NCBI GenBank assembly: GCA_023525715.1
Contig: CM042010.1
Location: 61,865,729 to 61,929,728 of the forward strand
From: Cichorium intybus
Taxonomy: Eukaryota > Streptophyta > Magnoliopsida > Asterales > Asteraceae
Length of the DNA stretch: 64,000 nt
Direction: 5' to 3'
Shown here: positions 41,687 through 52,404 of the stretch, one piece after another
How positions within the stretch are numbered: position 1 is the stretch's first letter
How the letters are laid out: the number at the start of each line of letters is the position of its first letter
Position numbers and translations under genes: made by a program
Notes under the pieces: generated by a model
What the model was told of the DNA's origin: nothing
Databases searched by the model: none
The model's input: only the letters and a program-made list of their open reading frames with translations

Positions 41687-42637
41687 ATGATGTCTACATC
41701 TAACGAGAATAATGAACCAATAATTATTAATAACGAAGAAAATAAATCAGGATATATATTTGATGCTCTAGTTAGTAAAAATAATATAAATAAAGATGCT
41801 ATTAGAAAATCAAATTTTACATTATCAGAAAAACATAATTTTAAATACGATACACTTAAAAATCTATTTTCAAGAAAAAATATTATTTATTATGGTAAAA
41901 TAGTAGGTGAAGAACCGATACCTATAGAATCAACTCAAGGAAAGATAATTATACCTATTATTAATAAACAACAAATCAAAAATAAAATACAACATATCAA
42001 AGAAATAGATCGATCAAAGATAGCATATATTCATATATCTACAATTCAAGTAATTTTGAAAAGTACCTTTAATGATTTAGATACACCAATAGAATTAGAA
42101 ATTAGAGATGATCGTATAATTAATAGTCAAGAAAGTATTATTGCAAAAGGAAAAGGAAATTTAATTGAAGGAAAAATAAAATTTAATATAAATATACAAT
42201 TAGGACTTAGTTTAAAAGATAGAAATCTAAGTAATAGTATTACAGTAAGATATAAATTATTAAGACAAAATTTTATGTTAAAAGGAAATCATCCTTTTAC
42301 TTTAACATATCAAATAAACTATGCATTAACAAATTCTCATCATAGTATTACATTTAAAACAGAAGATAGAATTCATATTGATAAACTATTTGAACCTTTA
42401 TTATCTCTTGAATCACCAAAAAGAATAGATAATAAACCAGTTTATGAAACAAATTTTCGACAACAAATAATTACACCTTTAGTTAAAAGAGACCCAATAA
42501 TAGAGCCTCCAATTTCAACAATTATAGGAAGATCCTCTATTTCAGAAATACAACCTTCAACATCTACGGAAAATAGAAAAAATGAAAATATTGAAGAAAT
42601 AAAAGAAATGATTAGATCATTAAGTTTACGGATATGA
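41687..42637 (+). CDS. Movement protein, intact
   Basis: 316 aa, same as 12462-13412 with scattered substitutions (for example NEPI for NESI, TFND for TFSD). It has no promoter of its own because the leader is joined to an inverted copy. Confidence 0.85.
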   Translation: MMSTSNENNEPIIINNEENKSGYIFDALVSKNNINKDAIRKSNFTLSEKHNFKYDTLKNLFSRKNIIYYGKIVGEEPIPIESTQGKIIIPIINKQQIKNKIQHIKEIDRSKIAYIHISTIQVILKSTFNDLDTPIELEIRDDRIINSQESIIAKGKGNLIEGKIKFNINIQLGLSLKDRNLSNSITVRYKLLRQNFMLKGNHPFTLTYQINYALTNSHHSITFKTEDRIHIDKLFEPLLSLESPKRIDNKPVYETNFRQQIITPLVKRDPIIEPPISTIIGRSSISEIQPSTSTENRKNENIEEIKEMIRSLSLRI

Positions 42638-42873
42638 CAGAATCATCTAGTAGTAAAATAAATGATATAGAATTACAAATGAAAGATGAAATGACAGTAA
42701 ATGAAAAAATGCATATAATAAATAAAAAACTAAACAATCTCATAGAAATGAAACAACAATTATTGGTAAAACAAATACCAGAGATATTACAAAAAATTGA
42801 ACAGATTTATAAATTATTAGAAGTTAAAAATACTAAACAACCACTTTCTATCAAACCACCTTTAACATGGTAA
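42634..42873 (+). CDS. ORF2, 79 aa
   Basis: Intact, with the ATGA overlap at the MP stop. Confidence 0.65.
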   Translation: MTESSSSKINDIELQMKDEMTVNEKMHIINKKLNNLIEMKQQLLVKQIPEILQKIEQIYKLLEVKNTKQPLSIKPPLTW

Positions 42874-43013
42874 TCAAAAATATGTTACAAAAATTCAAAA
42901 CATGGTTTAAAAAGTATAAAAGAAATAAAGAAAATAGTTATAAAAATATTATATTAAAAAATTATATAAATAATGATATATTAGATCAATTATTTAGTAA
43001 TTGTCATGACTAA
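42867..43013 (+). CDS. ORF3 short form
   Basis: 48 aa, intact; overlaps ORF2 and PR-RT. Confidence 0.5.
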   Translation: MVIKNMLQKFKTWFKKYKRNKENSYKNIILKNYINNDILDQLFSNCHD

Positions 43014-45315
43014 TAATAAATATAGCAAATATAGCAATCAAAAAAGTAAAGAAAAACCTAAAGTTAAGCCTAATAGTACATTTATAACAACCACAATAGA
43101 TAATCGAAAAGTAATCGCATATATTGATACAGGTGCAACACTAAGTTTTGGAAAAAAGAATATTTTAGCAAAATGGGAAAAACTTAAAATACCAATTAAA
43201 ATTACTATTGCTGATAAATCTGTACATAACATTTGGTATGTAGGAAGAAATATTAGTGTTATTATAGAAAAAACTCCTTTTATCACACCAACCATATATC
43301 AACATGATTCAGGAATAGATCTTGTTATTGGAAATAATTTTTTAAAATTATATAATCCTTTTGTTCAAACAACCGAATACATAAGCATCAAACACCCATC
43401 TAAAGGAATTATAAAAACCTCTATAATTAAACAATATGATCTTATTAAAATAATGAAACAAGAAGTTGGTTTTCAACTACGAGTATTATTAACATTAACA
43501 AAAGATATTGCTGAAAAACAACTAGAAGAAGTATGTAGTGAAAATCCATTAGATCAATTAAAAAACACAAATAATCAAGAAATTAAAATACTACTAAAAG
43601 ATCCTAAAGCAGAAATTAATGTACCTAATAAAACACCATATAGTATAAAAGACGTAAATGAGTTTAAAACCGAATGTAGTCAGCTTTTAGAAAAAGGAAT
43701 TATAAGAAATAGCACGAGTCCACACTCTGCACCCGCCTTTTATGTAGAAAATCATAATGAAATAAAACGAGGAAAAAGAAGAATGGTTATTAATTATAAA
43801 AAAATGAATGATGCAACTATTGGAGATTCATATAAATTACCAAGAAAAGAATACATTTTAGAAAAACTAAAAGGAAATACACACTTTAGCACATTTGATG
43901 CAAAATCAGGATATTGGCAACTACGACTACACGAAGATACGAAACCACTAACGGCTTTTTCATGTCCACCTCAGCGACACTACGAATGGAACGTTCTACC
44001 ATTTGGTCTAAAACAAGCACCCGCAATATATCAAAGGTTTATGGATTCAACCTTAAATGGTTTGGATCAAATATGTCTTGCATATATTGATGATATTATT
44101 GTTTTTACCAATGGAAATGAACAATTACACCTTGAAGCAGTTATTAAAGTTTTACAAAGAATTAAAGAAAAAGGTTTAGTTTTATCAAAAAAGAAATCTA
44201 AACTTTTACAAACTAAAGTTGAATATTTAGGACTAAAAATCGAAGAAAACGGACAACTTTCTTTAACAGATAATGTTCGAGAAAAATTGTATTTATTTCC
44301 CGATAAACTAGAAAACCGGAAACAAATACAACAATTTCTTGGCTGTTTAAACTACATCGCAGAACAAGGTTTTCTAAAAAATTTAGCAAATGAAAGAAGA
44401 ATTTTACAAAAGAAAATATCAGAAAAAATACCATGGTCTTGGACCAATGAAGATACTATTTTAGTCAAAAATATAAAAGAAAAAATTCATGTTTTACCAA
44501 CACTATACAACTCGCAACCGAACGACTTTTTAATAGTCGAAACGGATGCATCAAAAGATACATGGGCAGGATGCCTAAAAGCAATTATACATGGAAAAAT
44601 ATTATTGGGTTTAGACACCGAGGGAAACCTTCTGCCTAAACCATTCAAAGCATACAGTGATACGAAAGTATCATCAAAAGTATACAGTAATACGAAAGTA
44701 TTACAAGAAGCATACAGTGATACGAAAGTATTACCAGAAGCATACAGTGATACGAAAGTATCATCAAAAGTATACAGTAATACGAAAGTATTACCAAAAG
44801 CATACAGTGATACGAAAGTATCATCAAAAGTATACAGTAATACGAAAGTATTACCAGAAGCATACAGTGATACGAAGAAATGGTACGTTATTTTTAACGG
44901 ACCACACAAAGGAATCTATAACGATTGGGGAATTGCAAATTCTCATATCGTTGGAAAGAACGTTACACACAAAAGTTACAAAACAAAAGCTGAAGCAGAA
45001 ACAGCATTCAGAGAAGCATACAAAAATGTTACAACTGAAACCATTGAAAAATCATCAAAGACAACCATCCTTCGAATCCTTCCAAAAACAGAACCACAAC
45101 CAAAGTCTTTAAACCAGTTAAACGCAGCCAAAGCAGCCAAAGCAGCCCTACAAGCTATACCATTTACAAAAGAAAAAGAATTAATGAAAAAACCAACCAC
45201 AGAAAAATTCGCAAAATTATGGGACATCCTAGTCTCATACACAGAGGTCCATTCACTAATGGGCTTTTACCCAGTCATAAGAAAGCCAGGCCCAAAAGCA
45301 ATCAACGACGCTTAA
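43006..45315 (+). CDS. PR-RT-(repeat)-TAV fusion ORF, 769 aa
   Basis: One uninterrupted frame. Protease DTGA at about residue 41 with its full C-terminal part; linker; RT with FDAKSGYWQL (near 297), LPFGLKQAP and YIDD (near 360); RNase H start ETDAS (near 512); seven to eight 10-residue repeats (near 549-623). Then, instead of the RNase H end, it runs straight into the TAV viroplasmin domain at KKWYVIFNGP. The joint lies in a shared ACGAA, in frame. TAV is cut in the FYPVIRKPGPKA region and joined to the 3' UTR (INDA, stop). The protease and RT core are complete, but no RNase H and only part of TAV remain. Confidence 0.88.
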   Translation: MTNNKYSKYSNQKSKEKPKVKPNSTFITTTIDNRKVIAYIDTGATLSFGKKNILAKWEKLKIPIKITIADKSVHNIWYVGRNISVIIEKTPFITPTIYQHDSGIDLVIGNNFLKLYNPFVQTTEYISIKHPSKGIIKTSIIKQYDLIKIMKQEVGFQLRVLLTLTKDIAEKQLEEVCSENPLDQLKNTNNQEIKILLKDPKAEINVPNKTPYSIKDVNEFKTECSQLLEKGIIRNSTSPHSAPAFYVENHNEIKRGKRRMVINYKKMNDATIGDSYKLPRKEYILEKLKGNTHFSTFDAKSGYWQLRLHEDTKPLTAFSCPPQRHYEWNVLPFGLKQAPAIYQRFMDSTLNGLDQICLAYIDDIIVFTNGNEQLHLEAVIKVLQRIKEKGLVLSKKKSKLLQTKVEYLGLKIEENGQLSLTDNVREKLYLFPDKLENRKQIQQFLGCLNYIAEQGFLKNLANERRILQKKISEKIPWSWTNEDTILVKNIKEKIHVLPTLYNSQPNDFLIVETDASKDTWAGCLKAIIHGKILLGLDTEGNLLPKPFKAYSDTKVSSKVYSNTKVLQEAYSDTKVLPEAYSDTKVSSKVYSNTKVLPKAYSDTKVSSKVYSNTKVLPEAYSDTKKWYVIFNGPHKGIYNDWGIANSHIVGKNVTHKSYKTKAEAETAFREAYKNVTTETIEKSSKTTILRILPKTEPQPKSLNQLNAAKAAKAALQAIPFTKEKELMKKPTTEKFAKLWDILVSYTEVHSLMGFYPVIRKPGPKAINDA

Positions 45316-45791
45316 TTCACGGTGGTGAGGATTTGGATTTATTCACAAAGAATATTTGTGAACCCCACCCTCATCATATCTACCATTATGTAGACTTTTA
45401 TATTTTGTCGTTTGTTTTCCATTATGTAAATTAGGTGCTAGTCACCATCATGTAGTTTGTCTTTATTGTTATGGTGCTAGACACAATAATGTAGTGCTAG
45501 ACACCACTAGTTAGTGTATTATTAGTGTAGGATACTATTAGACTCTAGAAGAGTCCCTCATGTACTATAAATAAGGCATTTGCCTAGTGTAATAAATCAG
45601 AGCTTATTTGTGTTAAGTTTTGAGTGCTCTCAAAATTCCTCTGTTGAAGCTTTATGCTTCTGAATAGCAGAGTTCTCTGTTGAAGCCTCGTGCTTCTGAA
45701 TAGCAGAGCCTATCGAAGCATCTACGAAGCAGTTAATCAACGCATCGTCCAGACATCAGTCAGGTACATCCCTTACACATCTTCATACATC
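45316..45791 (+). promoter_or_regulatory. Promoter P2 and hairpin leader
   Basis: P2 body with repeated GTGCTAGACAC, the GACTCTAGAAGAGTC palindrome, TATAAATA at 45566-45573 and AATAAA about 20 nt downstream. Two hairpin units. Confidence 0.82.
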
Positions 45792-45953
45792 ATGACCGAT
45801 TCGAAAATACAAATACAAAACAATCGATATTATTTTGCATTAAAGATTCATAAACAAAGATTTAAAAATAGAATTGAACGTAATATCTATCTCCCTGTAA
45901 CACAGTTAGAGGTTGATATCTATGATAATCAGCTTAAGTATCTACATGCATGA
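45792..45953 (+). CDS. ORF60, truncated by stop at codon 54
   Basis: AGA to TGA after LHA ends the ORF at 53 aa. An upstream in-frame ATG at 45690 would give 87 aa. Confidence 0.5.
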   Translation: MTDSKIQIQNNRYYFALKIHKQRFKNRIERNIYLPVTQLEVDIYDNQLKYLHA

Positions 45954-46040
45954 ATTTCAGAAACCACATGTTAAACCATTCCGTATTTATTTTGCTATAT
46001 TTTTGTTATTATCCATGTTTCCCATTTATGTTTCCCCATT

Positions 46041-46052
46041 TGGTATCAGAGC
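46041..46052 (+). promoter_or_regulatory. Primer binding site
   Basis: Perfect TGGTATCAGAGC. Confidence 0.83.
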
Positions 46053-46342
46053 TAAGTAACGATTTTACTATATCAGAGCTATGTAACGATTTTACTATAT
46101 CAAAGCTAAGTAACGATTTTACTATATCAGAGCTAAGTAACGATTTTACTATATCAAAGCTAAGTAACAATTTAATTCATGATAAGTAACGAGCTAAACT
46201 ACAATCTAATATGACAAATAACAATATTTAATTAGAAAGATAAGTCATAATTGAAAGCTAAGTTATGATTATAAATACTATAATTAGTAAAGATAAGCAA
46301 CGATTTAATCTATAACAAACATTATATTTAAAAACTCTTATA
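46053..46342 (+). repeat. Viral leader, four to five 27-nt repeats
   Basis: The cleanest repeat array: consecutive ACTATATCAGAGCTAAGTAA units directly after the PBS, then AT-rich sequence to MP. Confidence 0.78.
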
Positions 46343-47292
46343 ATGTCTACATCAAATGAAATTAATGAACCCATAATTATTAATAATGAAGAAAATGAAT
46401 CAGGATATATATTTGATGCTCTTATCAGTAAGAATAACATAAATAAAGATGCTATTAGAAAATCAAATTTTACATTATCATAAAAACATAATTTTAAGTA
46501 TGATACACTTAAAAATCAATTTTCAAGAAAAAATATTATTTATTATGGAAAAATAGTAGGTGAAGAACCGATACCTATAGAATCAACTCAAGGAAATATA
46601 AGTATACCTATTATTAATAAACAACAAATCAAAAATAAAATACAACATATCAAAGAAATAGTTCGATCAAAGATAGCATATATTCATATATCTACAATTC
46701 AAGTAATTTTGAAAAGTACTTTTAGTGATTTAGATACACCAATAGAATTAGAAATTAGAGATGATCATATAATTAATAGTCAAGAAAGTATTATTGCAAA
46801 AGGAAAAGGAAATTTAATTGAAGGAAAAATAAAATTTAATATAAATATACAATTAGGACTTAGTTTAAAAGATAGAAATCTAAGTAATAGTATTACAGTA
46901 AGATATAAATTATTAAGACAAAATTTTATATTAAAAGGAAATCATCCTTTTACTTTAACATATCAAATAAACTATGCATTAACAAATTCTCATCATAGTA
47001 TTACATTTAAAACAGAAGATAGAATTCATATTGATAAACTATTTGAACCTTTATTATCTCTTGAATTACCAAAAAAAAAATAGATAATAAACCAGTTTAT
47101 GAAACAGATTTTCGACAACAAATAATTACACCTTTAGTTAAAAGAGACCCAATAATAGAGCCTCCAATTTCAACAATTATAGGAAGATCCTCTATTTCAG
47201 AAATACAACCTTCAACATCTACAGAAAATAGAAAAGATGAAAATATTAAAGAAATAAAAGAAATGATTAGATCATTAAGTTTACGAATATGA
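46343..47292 (+). pseudogene. Movement protein, stop and frameshift
   Basis: Starts at the second Met of the usual MM pair. GAA to TAA near 46482 and an expanded A-run near 47075 break the frame. N-terminal residues (NEINEP) match the copy at 54528-55478 rather than others. Confidence 0.85.
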
Positions 47293-47528
47293 TAGAATCA
47301 TCTAGTAGTAAAATATATGATATAGATTTACAAATGAAAGATGAAATGACAGTAAATGAAAAAATGCATATAATAAATAAAAAACTAAACAATCTCATAG
47401 AAATGAAACAACAATTATTGGTAAAACAAATACCAGAGATATTACAAAAAATTGAACAAATTTATAAATTATTAGAAGTTAAAAATAATAAACAACCACT
47501 TTCTATCAAACCACCTTTAACATGGTAA
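47289..47528 (+). CDS. ORF2, 79 aa
   Basis: Intact, starts MIESS; shares KIYDIDLQ with the 54292-54531 copy. Confidence 0.63.
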   Translation: MIESSSSKIYDIDLQMKDEMTVNEKMHIINKKLNNLIEMKQQLLVKQIPEILQKIEQIYKLLEVKNNKQPLSIKPPLTW

Positions 47529-47668
47529 TCAAAAATATGTTACAAAAATTCAAAACATGGTTTAAAAAGTATAAAAGAAATAAAGAAAATAGTTATAAAA
47601 ATATTATATTAAAAAATTATATAAATAATGATATATTAGATCAATTATTTAGTAATTGTCATGACTAA
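47522..47668 (+). CDS. ORF3 short form
   Basis: 48 aa, intact. Confidence 0.5.
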   Translation: MVIKNMLQKFKTWFKKYKRNKENSYKNIILKNYINNDILDQLFSNCHD

Positions 47669-49622
47669 TAATAAATATAGCAAATATAGCAATCAAAAAA
47701 GTAAAGAAAAACCTAAAGTTAACCCTAATAGTACATTTATAACAACCACAATAGATAATCGAAAAGTAATCGCATATATTGATACAGGTGCAACACTATG
47801 TTTTGGAAAAAAGAATATTTTAGCAAAATAGGAAAAACATAAAATACCAATTAAAATTACTATTGCTGATAAATCTGTACATAACATTTGGTATGTAGGA
47901 AGAAATATTAGTGTTATTATAGAAAAAACTCCTTTTATCACACCAACCATATATCAACATGATTCAGGAATAGATCTTGTTATTGGAAATAATTTTTTAA
48001 AATTATATAATCCTTTTGTTCAAACAACCGAATACATAAGCATCAAACACCCATCTAAAGGAATTATAAAAACCTCTATAATTAAACAATATGATCTTAT
48101 TAAAATAATGAAACAAGAAGTTGGTTTTCAACTACGAGTATTATTAACATTAACAAAAGATATTGCTGAAAAACAACTAGAAGAAGTATGTAGTGAAAAT
48201 CCATTAGATCAATTAAAAAACACAAATAATCAAGAAATTAAAATACTACTAAAAGATCCTAAAGCAGAAATTAATGTACCTAATAAAATACCATATAGTA
48301 TAAAAGATGTAAATGAGTTTAAAATCGAATGTAGTCAGCTTTTAGAAAAAGGAATTATAAGAAATAGCACGAGTCCACACTCTGCACCCGCCTTTTATGT
48401 AGAAAATCATAATGAAATAAAACGAGGAAAAAGAAGAATGGTTATTAATTATAAAAAAATGAATGATGCAACTATTGGAGATTCATATAAATTACCAAGA
48501 AAAGAATACATTTTAGAAAAACTAAAAGGAAATACACACTTTAGCACATTTGATGCAAAATCAGGATATTGGCAACTACGACTACACGAAGATACGAAAC
48601 CACTAACGGCTTTTTCATGTCCACCTCAGCGACACTACGAATGGAACGTTCTACCATTTGGTCTAAAACAAGCACCCGCAATATATCAAAGGTTTATGGA
48701 TTCAACCTTAAATGGTTTGGATCAAATATGTCTTGCATATATTGATGATATTATTGTTTTTACCAATGGAAATGAACAATTACACCTTGAAGCAGTTATT
48801 AAAGTTTTACAAAGAATTAAAGAAAAAGGTTTAGTTTTATCAAAAAAGAAATCTAAACTTTTACAAACTAAAGTTGAATATTTAGGACTAAAAATCGAAG
48901 AAAACGGACAACTTTCTTTAACAGATAATGTTCGAGAAAAATTGTATTTATTTCCCGATAAACTAGAAAACCGGAAACAATTACAACGATTTCTTGGCTG
49001 TTTAAACTACATCGCAGAACAAGGTTTTCTAAAAAATTTAGCAAATGAAAGAAGAATTTTACAAAAGAAAATATCAGAAAAAATACCATGGTCTTGGACC
49101 AATGAAGATACTATTTTAGTCAAAAATATAAAAGAAAAAATTCATGTTTTACCAACACTATACAACTCGCAACCGGACGACTTTTTAATAGTCGAAACGG
49201 ATGCATCAAAAGATACATGGGCAGGATGCCTTAAAGCAATTATACATGGAAAAATATTATTGGGTTTAGACACCGAGGGAAACCTTCTGCCTAAACCATT
49301 CAAAGCATACAGTGATACGAAAGTATCATCAAAAGTATACAGTAGTACGAAAGTATTACCAGAAGCATACAGTAATACGAAAGTATTACCAGAAGCATAC
49401 AGTGATACGAAAGTATCATCAAAAGTATACAGTAATACGAAAGTATTACCAGAAGCATACATTGATACGAAAGTATCATCAAAAGCATACATTGATACGA
49501 AAGTATCATCAAAAGTATACATTGATACGAAAGTATCATCAAAATATACACATTACAGGTACATAAAGAGTGAGCACAACGACATAGCAGATACATTGAC
49601 GAGAGAATGGAAGCCATTATGA
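47661..49622 (+). pseudogene. PR-RT-RH polyprotein, one nonsense codon
   Basis: 653 codons with a single TGG to TAG at 47829-47831 (AKW), shortly after the protease DTGA. The 504-aa frame from 48108 holds the linker, complete RT (FDAKSGYWQL, FGLKQAP, YIDD) and RNase H start (ETDAS, DTWAGCLKAI). After that the RNase H core is replaced by eight 10-residue repeats, ending IADTLTREWKPL. It overlaps TAV with ATGA at 49619. Confidence 0.88.
49308..49545 (+). repeat. 30-nt tandem repeat in RNase H frame
   Basis: About eight units, each with a GAAA-loop hairpin. Flanked by LLPKPFKA and by KYTHYRYIKSEHN, the same 3' deletion joint as the 14.9-kb copy. Confidence 0.9.
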
Positions 49623-50986
49623 AGCAAATCCAGCACCAGCTAAAACAGAAGCAGGAACAAAAAGTAGCCGTGATGAAGCAACTAGAAACAATCAAGAAGG
49701 AAGAAGAACAGCTCCAACAAACACTGCAGATATTGTCAACACAGTTCACTCCAGTCAAAGAAGACGCAGAAAAGTCAACAGGCAGTTCAACCATTACACC
49801 TACACCAACAATCCAGCAAATTTCATCAGACAGATCCGATAAACAACAGGAGAAGCCATCATCTTCCACATGTAACACTTAAGAAATATTCAAAACTCAT
49901 CAACAATCAACTGATGCAGAAACGAAGAAATGGTACGTTATTTTTAACGGACCACACAAAGGAATCTATAACAATTGGGGAATTGCAAATTCTCATATCG
50001 TTGGAAAGAACGTTACACACAAAAGTTACAAAACAAAAGCTGAAGCAGAAACAGCATTCAGAGAAGCATACAAAACGGTTACAACTGAAACCATTGAAAA
50101 ATCATCAAAGACAACCATCCTTGGAATCCTTCCAAAAACAGAACCACAACCAAAGTCTTTAAACCAGTTAAACGCAGCCAAAGCAGCCCTACAAGCTATA
50201 CCATTTACAAAAGAAAAAGAATTAATGAAAAAACCAACCACAGAAAAATTCGCAAAATTATGGGACAGCCTAGTCTCATACACAGAGGTCCATTCACTAA
50301 TGGGCTTTTACCCAGTCCTAAGAAAGCCAGGCCCAAAAGCAATCTTCTTAGCCAACCTTACCGATCCAATGACTCTTTGGGAATATTTCACCCATGGATT
50401 CGTGGATACAATTTACCTAGATGGAACCAATCTACATTGCATTAGTGAATTCCCAACAACTTTCCAATCAGTTATTCGTCATTACAAGACACGTTTTGCA
50501 AAGGAACGTGATTTATTCATTAAATTACATTCCAGTTATCCATTTTTCGATGAAGACTCTCAACTACTAGTTCCAAGTATTACATTTGCATACATGGGAA
50601 TTAGTAATGGATCCAAGCCAACAAAAGATGAACTACCACACGAAACACCAACACAAGACCATCTAATTTTTGTATTAGCAGGAGTTTATTTAGCCTCTTC
50701 AAGAATAGGCAACGGAAAAGAACAAAGATCACAAGTTAGAATAAACTATTGCAGCAAAACATTTCTACTATATACACCAACTGACACAGAAATATCAACC
50801 GAAGGAATGCAAGCCGTAGAACGATTTGAAGAACCATTTGAAACATTCTCGCATCATCTTGCCGTTCTACCTGCAGAAATTAAAAAACAATTATGCAAGC
50901 ATATTATGCATTTTCCACGTCACCAATGCAATTATTGTCAAGAAAACAAGGACGAGACACCATTCATGGAGATAATGGAAGAATAG
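49607..50986 (+). pseudogene. TAV, one nonsense codon
   Basis: 459 codons, a single CAA to TAA at 49880-49882 in the linker (CNTQEIF). The viroplasmin domain and C-terminal domain are open. The first half matches the KDQKS group, but the C-terminal half has the KEQRS/TPTDT allele, so it may be a recombinant. Confidence 0.88.
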
Positions 50987-51509
50987 TACACAACAGTATA
51001 CCGCACTCAACAAAAGCAATCAACGATGCTTAATTCACGGTGGTGAGGATTTGGATTTATTCACAAAGAATATTTGTGAACCCCACCCTCATCATATCTA
51101 CCATTATGTAGACTTTTATATTTTGTCGTTTGTTTTCCATTATGTAAATTAGGTGCTAGTCACCATCATGTAGTTTGTCTTTATTGTTATGGTGCTAGAC
51201 ACAATAATGTAGTGCTAGACACCACTAGTTAGTGTATTATTAGTGTAGGATACTATTAGACTCTAGAAGAGTCCCTCATGTACTATAAATAAGGCATTTG
51301 CCTAGTGTAATAAATCAGAGCTTATTTGTGTTAAGTTTTGAGTGCTCTCAAAATTCCTCTGTTGAAGCTTTATGCTTCTGAATAGCAGAGTTCTCTGTTG
51401 AAGCCTCGCGCTTCTGAATAGCAGAGCCTATCGAAGCATCTACGAAGCAGTTAATCAACGCATCGTCCAGACATCAGTCAGGTACATCCCTTACACATCT
51501 TCATACATC
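50987..51509 (+). promoter_or_regulatory. TAV 3' UTR, promoter P2, hairpin leader
   Basis: TATAAATA at 51284-51291, AATAAA at 51309-51314, then TTTTGAG/CTCAAAA and two hairpin units. Confidence 0.82.
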
Positions 51510-51698
51510 ATGACCGATTCAAAAATACAAATACAAAACAATCGATATTATTTTGCATTAAAGATTCATAAACAAAGATTTAAAAATAGAATTGAACGTA
51601 ATATCCATCTCCCTGTAACACAGTTAGAGGTTGATATCTACGATTCATAAACAAAGATTTAAAAATAGAATTGAACGTAATATCCATCTCCCTGTAAC
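51510..51698 (+). pseudogene. ORF60, internal duplication and truncation
   Basis: Normal to VDIYD, then jumps back to IHKQRFK for a second partial pass ending at LPVT, where an inverted P1 fragment begins. Confidence 0.75.
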
Positions 51699-52159
51699 AT
51701 GAGGGCTGCTACTGCATACGTGCTATTATTGACACTACATTATTGTGTGTAGCACTTACAAATAAAGACAAACTATAGGATGGTGACTAGCACCTAATTT
51801 ACATAATGAAAAACAAACGACAAAAACTAAAAGTCTACATTATTACAAGATATGATGAGCCGTTCTACCTGCAGAAATTAAAAAACAATTATGCAAACAT
51901 ATTATGCATTTTCCACGTCACCAATGCAATTATTGTCAAGAAAACAAGGACGAGACACCATTCATGGAGATAATGGAAGAATAGTACACAACAGTATACC
52001 GCACTCAACAAAAGCAATCAACGACGCTTAATTCACGGTGGTGAGGATTTGGATTTGACACAAAGAATATTTGTGGCCCCTCCCCTCATCATATCTTGTA
52101 ATAATGTAGACTTTCAGTTTTTGTCGTTTGTTTTATTTTGATAAAACATGTCTAAGGCT
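51699..52159. other. Mosaic of P1 and TAV fragments
   Basis: Three pieces: P1 without TATA (minus, 51699-51856), TAV 3' end with 3' UTR and start of P1 (plus, about 51857-52135), and a 25-bp CP scrap (minus, about 52136-52159). No gene. Confidence 0.75.
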
Positions 52160-52404
52160 CACTGTATGCTTCTGGTGATACTTTCGTATTACTGTATACT
52201 TTTGATGATACTTTCGTATCACTGTATGCTTCTGGTAATACTTTCGTATTACTGTATACTTTTGATGCATCTGTTTTGACTATTAATAAGTCTTCTGGTT
52301 GCAAATTGTATAAAATTGGTAATACAAGCATTTTTCTTCATTGTTTTCTCTATCGTGAAACTGCAAAATCATAATATTGTTAATATATTCAAAAGACATT
52401 TTAT
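52160..52404 (-). pseudogene. RNase H remnant, type A, 3'-truncated
   Basis: In virus sense: the CP-RH spacer, PILYNLQPEDLLIVKTDAS, then three to four 30-nt repeats, then cut. TAV and promoter are missing from this copy. Confidence 0.78.
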
